From contig JAGWKJ010000033.1 of NCBI GenBank assembly GCA_028865375.1, positions 1 through 13,515 on the forward strand: a stretch of 13,515 bases of DNA, given 5' to 3'. A program made the position numbers and the translations under genes. Source of the stretch: Hyphomicrobiales bacterium. GTDB taxonomy: Bacteria > Pseudomonadota > Alphaproteobacteria > Rhizobiales > Beijerinckiaceae. This document shows positions 1 to 7,153 of this stretch, piece by piece. The notes below the pieces were generated by a model, which worked only from the letters and a program-made list of their open reading frames with translations, had not been told where the DNA came from and did no database searches. Every line of letters begins with the position of its first letter. The first letter of the stretch is position 1.

Positions 1-685
1 TGCCGACCCGCGGGTCGGCGAGCAGGTCGCTGGCCTTGCCGTGCATCCGGGCGCGGCCGAGCTCGAGCACGAGCCCGTCGTCCGACATCGCCAGCGCCGC
101 CTTGGCGTTCTGCTCGATCATCAGGATCGTGACGCCGCGGTCGCGCAGGTCGCGCAGGAGGTCGAATACCTCCTTCACGAGGTTGGGCGACAGGCCGATC
201 GAGGGCTCGTCGATCAGCACGAATTTCGGGTCGAGCAGCAGCGAACGCGCGATCTCGAGCTGCTTCTGCTGGCCGCCGGAGAGATCTCCGGCCTTCTGGT
301 CGCGCTTCTGCTTCAGCGCCGGGAAGCGGTCGAGCACCTCCTCGATGCGCGCGCGCACGCGCGCCTGGTCGGGCGCGGTGACGCCGCCGAGCTCGAGGTT
401 GTGCCAGACCGACAGCCGCGGCACGACGTTGCGGCCCTGCGGCACGTAGGTCACGCCGTGGGCGATCATCTGCGCGGGCTTGAAGCCCGTGACGTCGGCG
501 CCGTCGAGCAGGATCTGCCCGGCGCTGGTCTTCACGAGGCCGAAGATCGCCTTGAACAGCGTGGACTTGCCCGCGCCGTTGGGCCCGATGACGGTGGTGA
601 TCGCGCCCTTGCGCAGCGAGATGTCGACGCCGTTGAGGATCTTGACGTCGCCGTAGCCGCCGTGGACCCCGCGAAGTTCGAGCAC
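1..685 (-). CDS. livF: LivF-type ABC transporter ATP-binding protein (partial, C-terminus cut by window start)
   Basis: Second ATPase of a branched-chain-amino-acid-type (HAAT) importer; it would act at the inner membrane with LivG on the LivH/LivM channel. I read 228 codons from a GTG start. Walker A GPNGAGKST is at residues 34-42, the signature LSGGQ at 135-139, Walker B FVLIDEP at 155-161, and the LivF-typical MIEQN replaces the usual His switch near 189-193. The GTG at 685-683 is chosen because it opens the conserved LELRGV start and is preceded by a strong GGGAGG 5-6 bases upstream; it lies one base past the livG stop (TGACGTG). LivF proteins are usually about 235-240 residues, so only about ten residues are missing. 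Family assignment is secure. The transported substrate cannot be read from this subunit. Confidence 0.95.
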   Translation of the reverse strand, partial: MLELRGVHGGYGDVKILNGVDISLRKGAITTVIGPNGAGKSTLFKAIFGLVKTSAGQILLDGADVTGFKPAQMIAHGVTYVPQGRNVVPRLSVWHNLELGGVTAPDQARVRARIEEVLDRFPALKQKRDQKAGDLSGGQQKQLEIARSLLLDPKFVLIDEPSIGLSPNLVKEVFDLLRDLRDRGVTILMIEQNAKAALAMSDDGLVLELGRARMHGKASDLLADPRVG

Positions 686-686
686 G

Positions 687-1460
687 TCAGCCTCCCAGGT
701 AGGAATCGACGACGCGCTTGTCGGCGCGCACGGCCTCGGGCGGGCCGTCGGCGATCACGCGGCCCTCCGCCAGCACCATCACGCGGCCGCACAGCGACAT
801 CACGAAGTCCATGTTGTGCTCGATCACGACGAACGTCGTGCCGCGCTCGCGGTTGTAGGCCACCAGCCGTTCCTTCAGCTCGGCGAGCATCGTGAGGTTG
901 ACGCCGCCGGCCGGTTCGTCGAGCAGCACGAGGCCGGGCCCCGACATGAAGGCCATCGCCGCGTCGACCAGCTTGCGCTGGCCGTAGGAGAGGTCGCCGG
1001 CGAGCCGGTCCCGCACGTGCGACAGGCGGAAGAACTCGATCAGCCGGTCGGCCTCCTCGCTCAAGCCGGCGTCGGGCTTGCCGAACAGCCGGCCCAGCAG
1101 CGTGCCCTCGTGCTCCTGCCCCGCGAACACCACGTTGTCGTGGACGGTCAGCCCCGGGAACACGGCGAGCTGCTGGAACGTGCGGCCCACCCCGAGCTTG
1201 GCGAGGTCGCAGGCCCGGCGGCCCGTCACCGCCTTGCCGTCGACCTCCACGGCGCCCGCGTCTGGCGCGATCTGGCCGAGGATGCAGTTGAAGAGGGTCG
1301 ACTTGCCCGATCCGTTGGGCCCGATCAGGCCCAGGATCTCGCCGCGCTTCACGTCGAAGCTCACGTCGTCGACCGCCACGATGTTGCCGAAGCGCTTGGT
1401 GACGCCGCGCACCGACAGGTGAGGGGCGCCGGCGGCGGCGCCCGTCGTCGACAGGCTCAT
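687..1460 (-). CDS. livG: LivG-type ABC transporter ATP-binding protein
   Basis: First ATPase of the HAAT importer, 257 residues, usual length for LivG. Walker A GPNGSGKST is at residues 47-55, the Q-loop lies in RTFQQ around 93-97, the signature is LSYGQ at 157-161, Walker B is LVLLDEP at 177-183, and the switch His is in VVIEHNMDF. LSYGQ rather than LSGGQ, and the longer segment before it, mark LivG as opposed to LivF. ATG at 1460 overlaps the livM stop (ATGA, four bases), so translation is probably coupled. A GGAGG sits seven bases upstream of the start. It pairs with LivF to drive uptake. It sits in the middle of the binding protein-H-M-G-F operon. Confidence 0.95.
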   Translation of the reverse strand: MSLSTTGAAAGAPHLSVRGVTKRFGNIVAVDDVSFDVKRGEILGLIGPNGSGKSTLFNCILGQIAPDAGAVEVDGKAVTGRRACDLAKLGVGRTFQQLAVFPGLTVHDNVVFAGQEHEGTLLGRLFGKPDAGLSEEADRLIEFFRLSHVRDRLAGDLSYGQRKLVDAAMAFMSGPGLVLLDEPAGGVNLTMLAELKERLVAYNRERGTTFVVIEHNMDFVMSLCGRVMVLAEGRVIADGPPEAVRADKRVVDSYLGG

Positions 1461-2428
1461 GGCTTGGCCTCCGTGGCGGCGGCCGCCCGCGACTTGGCGA
1501 GGCGCGCCAGGAACGTCTTGCCGATGCCCATCAGGCCCGTCGGCTTCAGCACCATGAGCGCGATCACGAACAGCGCGTAGACGATCAGGTAATAGCGCGT
1601 GCCCCGCAGCGCCTCGGGCAGCAGCACGACCATGGCCGCGCCGAGCGCCGGGCCCCAGAAGTCGCCGAGGCCGCCGACGACCACCATCAGCAGCACCTTC
1701 AACGATTCCCCGACGGCGAACGAATTCGGCTCGATATATTGCACCAGCGGCGCCTCGATCGCGCCGGCGAGCCCGCCGAACGCCGATCCGATCGCGAAGG
1801 CGAGCAGCGTGATCCGCCGCGTGTCGAGCCCCAGGCTCTCCGCGCGGACCTCGTTCTCGCGCAGCGCCTTGAAGGCGCGGCCCCATGGCGAGCGGACGAT
1901 GCCCCAGAGCGCCAGGATCGCAAGGGCCGAGACCGCGAGCGTGAAATAATAGAAGGCGAGCTGCCCGTCCGCCGAGATCGGGCCGATGCGCGGCCGCGGG
2001 ATGTCCGACAGGCCGTAGCTGCCCCCGGTCAGCCAGTCCTCGTTGCGCGCGACGAGAAAGAACAAGGTATTGAACGCCAGCGTCACGAAGGCGAGGAAAT
2101 GCCCGCGCACCCGCAGCGCCGGGAAGCCGAGCAGGAGCCCGACCACGAAACACAGCAGGACGCCGACCGGCGCCGCCGCCAGCCACGGCCAGCCGTGCAG
2201 CGTCAGGATCGCGGTCGTGTAGGCGCCCACGCCCATGAAAGAAGCTTGGGCGAGCGAGATGCGCCCGGCGTAGCCGAGCGTCAGGTTGAGGCCCATCGCG
2301 GCGATCGTGAACATCAGCCACGAGCACAGCAAGTAGATGAAATAGCTGCCGTGACCGACGGGCAGGATCAAAAGAACCGCGAGAAGGACTGCGGCGACGA
2401 TCAGGGCGAGGGGGCGGCGGGAGCTCAT
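1457..2428 (-). CDS. livM: LivM-type ABC transporter permease
   Basis: Second membrane subunit of the HAAT importer, 323 residues. It is strongly hydrophobic with several predicted membrane spans, starting with a long one at about residues 8-25. It carries the LivM hallmark GLNLTLGYAGRISLAQASFMGVGAYT near residues 50-75 and the cytoplasmic coupling segment around ALRENEVRAESLGLD near 195-215, followed by the conserved AGAIEA and VVVGGLGDFWGPALGA stretch. ATG at 2428 overlaps the livH stop by ATGA and has GGGAGG (plus-strand CCTCCC at 2434-2439) five bases upstream. The C-terminus is Ala/Lys-rich and cytoplasmic-looking. Family assignment is secure; substrate unknown. Confidence 0.95.
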   Translation of the reverse strand: MSSRRPLALIVAAVLLAVLLILPVGHGSYFIYLLCSWLMFTIAAMGLNLTLGYAGRISLAQASFMGVGAYTTAILTLHGWPWLAAAPVGVLLCFVVGLLLGFPALRVRGHFLAFVTLAFNTLFFLVARNEDWLTGGSYGLSDIPRPRIGPISADGQLAFYYFTLAVSALAILALWGIVRSPWGRAFKALRENEVRAESLGLDTRRITLLAFAIGSAFGGLAGAIEAPLVQYIEPNSFAVGESLKVLLMVVVGGLGDFWGPALGAAMVVLLPEALRGTRYYLIVYALFVIALMVLKPTGLMGIGKTFLARLAKSRAAAATEAKP

Positions 2429-3303
2429 ACGGTCCTCCCTTCGGCGTCGCCGAGCAGGCCTTGCGGCCGCCACAGGATGACGGCGATCAGCAGCACGAGC
2501 GGCAGCGCGGCGCGGTATTCCTGGGTCACGTAGGTCGCCACGAGATTGTCGAGCACGCCGACGAGAAGGCCGCCGACCAGCGCACCGCGGATGCGGTTGA
2601 AGCCGCCCACGATGGCCGCGATGAAGGCGACGAGGCCGAGACTCTCGCCGTTGGAGAACTTCGCCAGATAGGTCGGCGACACCAGGAAGGACGCGAACGC
2701 GGCGAGCGCGGCGTTGACGAGGAATGCGTAGAGCGTCATCCGCGCCACATCGACGCCGAGGATCTCGGCGACCGCGGGGCTTTGCGCGGCCGCCTGCATT
2801 TGGCGGCCGGTGCGCGTGCGGTCGAGGAACAGCGTCAACCCGCCCACCACCGCCAGCGAGGCCAGGAGGTCGAACAGGTCGCGGATCGAGATCACCGCGC
2901 CGCCGATCTGCAACGTGCCGTCGGGCAGCGGCGAGGGGAAAGGCTGCGCCTCCGCGCCGTAGAAGGTCTTCACCGATTCCTTGAGCAGGATGCTGACCGC
3001 CATGGTGGCGATCACGAGCGGGAGCCCGCCGTCGGGCATCATCGGCTGCACGACTAGGCCCTTGAAGGCGAGGCCGAGGATCGCCAGCGACGCCAGCATC
3101 GCGAAGGCGAAGCCCGCCCACAGCGGCCAGCCGAACCAGTGGATGGCGACCAGCGCGAAGAACGCAGGCAGCATCACGAACTCGCCCTGCGCGAAATTCA
3201 CGGTCTGCGCGGCCTGCCATACCAGCGCGAAGCCGACCGCGGCGAGCGCATAGATCGAGCCGGTCGAAAGGCCCGACAGCACGACTTGCAGGAACTGCGA
3301 CAT
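2425..3303 (-). CDS. livH: LivH-type ABC transporter permease
   Basis: First membrane subunit of the HAAT importer, 292 residues, typical LivH length. It opens with the conserved LivH pattern FLQVVLSGLSTGSIYALAAVG at about residues 4-24, then VNFAQGEFVMLPAF around 35-48, and later the coupling segment TRTGRQMQAAAQSP near 163-176 and the conserved IVGGFNRIRGALVGGLLVG region near 231-250. About eight hydrophobic spans. ATG at 3303 lies 52 bases after the binding-protein stop, with only a weak ribosome site (CCGGGG). The gap holds a perfect stem-loop (see separate entry). LivH forms the translocation pore with LivM. The substrate is not determined by sequence alone. Confidence 0.95.
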   Translation of the reverse strand: MSQFLQVVLSGLSTGSIYALAAVGFALVWQAAQTVNFAQGEFVMLPAFFALVAIHWFGWPLWAGFAFAMLASLAILGLAFKGLVVQPMMPDGGLPLVIATMAVSILLKESVKTFYGAEAQPFPSPLPDGTLQIGGAVISIRDLFDLLASLAVVGGLTLFLDRTRTGRQMQAAAQSPAVAEILGVDVARMTLYAFLVNAALAAFASFLVSPTYLAKFSNGESLGLVAFIAAIVGGFNRIRGALVGGLLVGVLDNLVATYVTQEYRAALPLVLLIAVILWRPQGLLGDAEGRTV

Positions 3304-3323
3304 GGCGCGACCCCGGAAGGTGC

Positions 3324-3347
3324 GGCGGCGGCCGGATGGCCGCCGCC
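3324..3347 (-). promoter_or_regulatory. intercistronic GC-rich stem-loop between binding protein and livH
   Basis: A perfect 10-bp inverted repeat with arms at 3324-3333 and 3338-3347 and a four-base loop. It lies nine bases after the binding-protein stop and about 20 bases before the livH start. No U-run follows, so it is not a classical intrinsic terminator. Such hairpins after binding-protein genes are known in other ABC operons to stabilise the upstream mRNA or attenuate readthrough, giving more binding protein than permease. That role is inferred here. Confidence 0.6.
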
Positions 3348-3355
3348 ATCGTCGG

Positions 3356-4498
3356 TCAATTGGCCGGGACGGTGCCGGTGATGACCTGCTTGCCGCCCTT
3401 GACCTCGGTCATGAAGCTCTCGCGGCTGAGTTCGCCGGTCTTGTCCCACGACGTGGTGAGCAGCATGTGCGGGTATTTGGCGACGTCGAGCGTCAGGCCG
3501 TGCATCTTGTCGGCGAACGCCTTGCGGTCGAACTTGCCGATCATCTCGGTGACGTATTTCGTCGCCCAGACGGCGATGTAGCCCTTGATGCCGTTGTGGT
3601 CGGTGTCGCGCTTGTAGATCTTCTTGAAGTTGGCCGCGAACGCCTGGATCGAGGGCACCGGCGCCGAGGTGGCGAGGCCGACGTGCGCGAGCGCGCCCTC
3701 GGCCGCGCCGCCGGCGAGGTCGATCACCTTCTGGCCGGTCAGGGTCACTTCTCCGACCATCGGGATCTTCAGGCCCTGCTTGACGGCCTCCTTCAGGATG
3801 CGGGCCGATTCTTCCTCGTTCAGGTAGACGAACACCGCGTCGGCGCCCGCCTGCTTGATCTTGGAGACGTCGGCCGAGAAGTCGACTTGGCCCTGCTCGC
3901 TGGGCACGTCGGCGACGACCTGGATGCCCGCCTTCTTCATCTCGGACAGGAAGACGTCGTGGCCGCCCTTGCCGAAGTCGTTGTTGACCCAGGAGATCGC
4001 GATCTTCTTGGCCTTCACCGTGTCCTTGAAATAGGCGGTCAGCGCCGGCACGCCCTTTTCCGCGCCCGACGAGGTGCGGAAGATGTAGGGGTTGCCCTTG
4101 GCGGTGATGTCCGGCGCCTCGGCGCCCGTGAACTGCGGCACGCCGGCCTTCTGCGCGACCAGCATGTTGACCGCGGTGGAGCCGGAATAGACGGTGCCGA
4201 TGATGACATAGGCGCCGTCGTCGATCACCTTCTGGATCAGCGCGCGCGACGTCATCGGGTCGGTCTGCGTGTCGTAGTCGGTCATCTCGATCTTCTTGCC
4301 GAGGATGCCGCCCGCCGCGTTGATCTCGTCGACCGCGATGTGCGCGCCGTCGCGATAGTTCGTGCCCGACACCGCGCCGGCGCCGGAGAGCTCGCACACG
4401 CACGGCAGCTTCACGACGTCGGCCGCGCGGGCCGCGCCGCCCAAGCCGATGGCGGCCACGGCGAACGCCGCCGCTGTCAGGAAATTGCGTCTCGACAT
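3356..4498 (-). CDS. Periplasmic substrate-binding protein of HAAT (Leu/Ile/Val-type) ABC transporter
   Basis: Captures the solute in the periplasm and delivers it to LivH/LivM. It has 380 residues, within the usual range for this family (Peripla_BP_6). The N-terminus carries a twin-arginine motif SRRNFL at residues 2-7, a hydrophobic core, and a likely cleavage near ARAA at 23-26, so export may be by Tat. The mature start LSGAGAVSGTNYRDGAHIAV (37-56) is the family's first ligand-binding loop, followed by GGILGKKIEM and IIGTVYSGSTA. The only cysteines are a C-x-C pair at 33 and 35, just before this loop. ATG at 4498 is supported by the signal peptide and by GGGAGG (plus-strand CCTCCC 4508-4513). 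The family also includes binders of aromatic acids, amides and urea. Context suggests an aromatic or hydroaromatic acid, but this is inference. Confidence 0.92.
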   Translation of the reverse strand: MSRRNFLTAAAFAVAAIGLGGAARAADVVKLPCVCELSGAGAVSGTNYRDGAHIAVDEINAAGGILGKKIEMTDYDTQTDPMTSRALIQKVIDDGAYVIIGTVYSGSTAVNMLVAQKAGVPQFTGAEAPDITAKGNPYIFRTSSGAEKGVPALTAYFKDTVKAKKIAISWVNNDFGKGGHDVFLSEMKKAGIQVVADVPSEQGQVDFSADVSKIKQAGADAVFVYLNEEESARILKEAVKQGLKIPMVGEVTLTGQKVIDLAGGAAEGALAHVGLATSAPVPSIQAFAANFKKIYKRDTDHNGIKGYIAVWATKYVTEMIGKFDRKAFADKMHGLTLDVAKYPHMLLTTSWDKTGELSRESFMTEVKGGKQVITGTVPAN

Positions 4499-4697
4499 GC
4501 CTTCAATCCTCCCGTTCGTCCCGGATTTCCGGGCTCCTCCCCGTCTTGGCGACCGGCGCCTCGTGCGCGGCCGCGTTCGACGAAACCTTCGGCGACCGTG
4601 CGTCCGCCGGCCGCCCCGCGTCCCGTCCGGCTGCCGTCACCGCGGCCCGGACCGAACGATTCCCGTCGCGCGCGCGAGTGCCGTCGCGCTCGGCGGC
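4499..4697 (-). other. 199-bp leader/intergenic region upstream of the liv-type operon
   Basis: This gap lies between the aroE stop and the binding-protein start, both on the minus strand. It holds a good GGGAGG ribosome site (4508-4513) and, just upstream of it, a 5-bp stem with a four-base loop (4520-4533, CCCGG/CCGGG). I see no convincing -35/-10 pair on the minus strand and no U-tailed terminator for aroE, so readthrough from aroE is possible. No conserved small ORF is recognised. Confidence 0.5.
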
Positions 4698-5546
4698 TCA
4701 CGCACCCGGCGACTTGGCGCGGATGTCGGCCTCCAGCTCCGCGCGCAAGGCCTCGGTGACCTTCGGCGTCGCGCCGAACCAATGGCGGAAGCCTTCGACC
4801 GCCTGGTGCAGCAGCATCCCCAGCCCGTCGACGGCCCGATTGCCGCGCGACTTGGCCGCGCGCAAAAGTTCGGTCTCGAGGGGCACGTAGACGATGTCGC
4901 AAACGGTCGCCGCGGCCGGCAGCGCGCCGAGGTCGACCGCGAGCGGCGGCTTGCCCTGCATCCCGAGGCTGGTCGCGTTCACCAACAGGCCGGACCTCGA
5001 CAGCAGGTCCGGCAAGGCGTCGAAGCCGTGCGCGGTCACGCCGGCGCCGAAGAAGTCCACGAGCTCCTGCGCATTGCCAGCCGTGCGGTTGACGATGGCG
5101 ACGTCGAGGCCCCGCGCGCGCAGGCCGTAGATCGCCGCCCGCGCCGCCCCGCCCGCGCCCAGGATCGTCGCGCGCTTCGCGCCGCCGTCCCAGCCCGGCG
5201 CGCGGTCGTCGAGGTTGCCGATGAAGCCGATGGCGTCGGTGTTGCCGCCCACCAGCGTGCGGCCGTCCCACCAGAGCGTGTTGACCGCGCCCATCGCCTT
5301 GGCGGCTTCGTCGAGCCGGCCGAGGAAGGGAATGACGGTGGACTTGTGGGGCACGGTGACGTTGCCGCCGACCCAGCCGGCCGCATCGAAGCCGGCGAAG
5401 AACGCGGCCAAGTCGGCGGGGGCGACATCGAGCTTCTCGTAGGCGCCGTCGATGCCGTGCGCCTTCAGCCAATGGCCGTGCAGCATCGGCGAACGCGAGT
5501 GCGCGATCGGATGGCCCATGACGAATGCGCGTTTGGTGGCGGTCAT
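4698..5546 (-). CDS. aroE: Shikimate dehydrogenase (AroE family)
   Basis: NADP-linked interconversion of shikimate and 3-dehydroshikimate. It has 282 residues, normal for AroE. Motifs in order: shikimate-binding SRS at 17-19, NVTVPHK at 62-68 with the catalytic Lys68, GNTD at 101-104 with catalytic Asp104, Rossmann loop GAGGA at 130-134, NADP-phosphate NRT at 153-155, NATSLGM at 190-196, and the C-terminal GLGMLLHQ with Gln248. ATG at 5546 is chosen because the family start (RAFVMGHPIAHSRSP) follows directly. An upstream in-frame start would add 36 arginine-rich residues and overlap the preceding gene. The gene is 11 bases after the small upstream gene, so probably co-transcribed. It is not in a usual biosynthetic aroE setting (coaE, dnaQ, maf). 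Sitting between an importer and a ring-cleavage operon, it may be a catabolic paralogue (inference). Confidence 0.93.
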   Translation of the reverse strand: MTATKRAFVMGHPIAHSRSPMLHGHWLKAHGIDGAYEKLDVAPADLAAFFAGFDAAGWVGGNVTVPHKSTVIPFLGRLDEAAKAMGAVNTLWWDGRTLVGGNTDAIGFIGNLDDRAPGWDGGAKRATILGAGGAARAAIYGLRARGLDVAIVNRTAGNAQELVDFFGAGVTAHGFDALPDLLSRSGLLVNATSLGMQGKPPLAVDLGALPAAATVCDIVYVPLETELLRAAKSRGNRAVDGLGMLLHQAVEGFRHWFGATPKVTEALRAELEADIRAKSPGA

Positions 5547-5557
5547 CGCGGCGGCCT

Positions 5558-5890
5558 TCAATCCTTGGCGAGCGTCAGCTTGCCGCCGCGCCGTTCGGCG
5601 GCGATCGGGCGGAAATCGTATGTCGCGTAAATCTCGGTCCTGAAGGCGCCCCAAGCCGAGCCCTCGATCGCGCGATTGACCTCGCGCAGCCGGCTCGCGG
5701 GGAACCGCAGGGTGACGACCTGGCCCAGCCCCATCGCGACTGTCCAGCCGACGACCTCGACGCCCTCGGGCGGAAATCGCTCGAAGAATCCGTTGGCGAC
5801 CAATTCTTCGTGGATGACGGCGAGCGGCTTCGCCTGGTCGTGCTTGAACACGACCGTCAGCATGAGCCGATCATCCGAATTCGCCGCCAT
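5558..5890 (-). CDS. Small conserved protein of unknown function upstream of aroE
   Basis: 110 residues, soluble, with no signal peptide or membrane segment. It contains TVVFKHDQAKPLAVIHEEL, then NGFFERFPPEGVEVVGWTVAMGLGQVVTLRFPA and an aromatic-rich end (SAWGAFRTEIYATYDFRP). The alternation of strand and helix (strand-helix-strand-strand-helix-strand) suggests a small ferredoxin-like alpha/beta fold. I do not recognise a named family, though the pattern looks like a conserved alphaproteobacterial hypothetical protein. ATG at 5890 is chosen because GGGGGAG (plus-strand 5900-5906) lies nine bases upstream; a GTG at 5932 would add 14 unconserved-looking residues. It probably shares a transcript with aroE, so a role beside AroE is possible but unproven. 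Confidence 0.75.
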   Translation of the reverse strand: MAANSDDRLMLTVVFKHDQAKPLAVIHEELVANGFFERFPPEGVEVVGWTVAMGLGQVVTLRFPASRLREVNRAIEGSAWGAFRTEIYATYDFRPIAAERRGGKLTLAKD

Positions 5891-6085
5891 TCCGAGACGC
5901 TCCCCCTGCCCCGGGATGAAGCGGGGCGCCACGCGGTATTCTCCGCTCGGGCGACCTCATCATGCCCCAGACGCGCGTCCCGCGCCATTTCAATCGACGC
6001 GCGAGTTCATAAGCGCCCGCTATCGCCAAGGGGACATCGAAGGCGTCGGGCGCCGGAATCCCGGGCGTTTCGGCCATCCCCGCGT
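5891..6085. other. 195-bp gap between the ring-cleavage operon and the small gene/aroE unit
   Basis: Both flanking genes are on the minus strand, so this gap should hold the end of the ring-cleavage transcript and possibly a promoter for the aroE unit. I see the ribosome site of the small gene (5900-5906) and a 10-bp palindrome at 5970-5979, but no U-tailed terminator and no convincing -35/-10 pair. No extra gene is recognised. Confidence 0.4.
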
Positions 6086-7153
6086 TCAGGGCGCGGGAAA
6101 CACCCGGCCGTCGAACAATTTGCGCGCGGTGCGCACCGTGCCCGCCCCGCGCACGGCGCCGTCGGGACCGACGTCGAGGAACACCTCCGCCACGCCGGTG
6201 GGGTGCTCGACGAGGAACCGCCCGTCGGCGGGCGGGCGGGCCATCGGCGCCGCGACGCCGCCCCGCACGAGGCAGGCGGTGGCGACGCTGACCGCGGCGA
6301 ACACGCCGACGGACGCGTGCACCTTGTGGGGGATGAAGCTCCGGGTCGCGATGGCCCCGCCCGCCGCGGGCGCCGAGACCAGCACCATCTTCGGCGTGGA
6401 AGCGGTCGCCACGTCGCGGATGTTCATCGCCGGTCCGGCCTCCAGCCGGATCGCCTCGATCCGCGCCTTGAGGGCCGCATCGGCGTCCAGCGCGGCCGGC
6501 GTCTCGCGGCCCGTCAGCCCGAAGTCCGACGCGCGCATCACGACGCATGGCATTCCGTTGTCGATCAGGGTCGCCTCGACTCCTCGGAAAACGTCGAGCG
6601 GCCGGCCGGTGGGCAGCAACGCGCCGCAGGTCGAGCCGGCGATGCCTTGGAACATCAACGGGATCGCGGCATGGGTCCCCGGCACGCCGTCGATGGCCGT
6701 CGCGCCGCGATAGTCGACGCGGCCGCCCGGCGTCGGTACGCGGGCCTCGGCGACCTCGCCGGTGTTGAGCATGTGGATGCGCACCGGCGTCACGCCGCCG
6801 GTCGCCGTAACGAGGCCGCGTTCGATGGCGGCGGGTCCGACCGCGGCCAGGATGTTGCCGCAGGGCTGCGCGTCGCTCACCAGCGGCCGATCGACGAACA
6901 CTTGCAGGAACAGATAATCCACGTCGGCGTCCGGCCGCGTCGAACGCGACAGCACGGCGACCTTCGAGGCCAGCGGATCGCCGCCACCGATGCCGTCGAC
7001 CTGGCGGGGATCGGGCGAACCCATTACGCGCAGGAGCAGCCCGTCGCGCGCGGCCTGGCCGGACGGCAGGTCGCAGGCGAGGAACACGGCGCCCTTGGAC
7101 GTGCCCCCGCGCATCCATAGGCAAGGCAGGCCGTCGAGCGCGGGGTCAGACAT
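6086..7153 (-). CDS. galD: 4-oxalomesaconate tautomerase (GalD/LigU-like, PrpF family)
   Basis: Predicted to isomerise the 4-oxalomesaconate keto/enol or double-bond forms after aromatic ring cleavage, in the cytosol. 355 residues, matching GalD and PrpF lengths. PrpF-family features: MRGGTSKGAVF at 14-24, GIGGGDPLASKVAV at 54-67 with Lys64 at the family's catalytic lysine position, QPCGN at 96-100 (the CGN of the diaminopimelate-epimerase-like fold), and near the C-terminus FIPHKVHASVGV. ATG at 7153 overlaps the end of the aldolase gene by eight bases, so the two are translationally linked. It is the last gene of the four-gene operon. PrpF relatives also act on aconitate or methylitaconate. 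The adjacent GalB/GalC-like genes make the oxalomesaconate role most likely. Confidence 0.85.
   Translation of the reverse strand: MSDPALDGLPCLWMRGGTSKGAVFLACDLPSGQAARDGLLLRVMGSPDPRQVDGIGGGDPLASKVAVLSRSTRPDADVDYLFLQVFVDRPLVSDAQPCGNILAAVGPAAIERGLVTATGGVTPVRIHMLNTGEVAEARVPTPGGRVDYRGATAIDGVPGTHAAIPLMFQGIAGSTCGALLPTGRPLDVFRGVEATLIDNGMPCVVMRASDFGLTGRETPAALDADAALKARIEAIRLEAGPAMNIRDVATASTPKMVLVSAPAAGGAIATRSFIPHKVHASVGVFAAVSVATACLVRGGVAAPMARPPADGRFLVEHPTGVAEVFLDVGPDGAVRGAGTVRTARKLFDGRVFPAP

Noticed and set aside
41..895. Long plus-strand open frame opposite livF/livG
   Set aside because: Its Arg/Asp/Glu/His-rich translation without domains is the antisense shadow of GC-rich coding sequence; the minus strand has clear ABC ATPase motifs.
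3302..4759. Long plus-strand open frame opposite the binding-protein gene
   Set aside because: Low-complexity antisense translation, while the opposite strand encodes a full periplasmic binding protein with signal peptide.
5547..5654. N-terminal extension of AroE to an upstream in-frame start
   Set aside because: It adds 36 arginine-rich residues that overlap the small upstream gene; family homology begins just after the ATG at 5546.
5891..5932. GTG start extending the small protein by 14 residues
   Set aside because: The ATG at 5890 has the GGGGGAG ribosome site inside this very stretch.
5970..5979. 10-bp palindrome GACGCGCGTC in the gap before the small gene
   Set aside because: Short GC palindromes are expected often by chance at this base composition, and nothing else around it suggests an operator.
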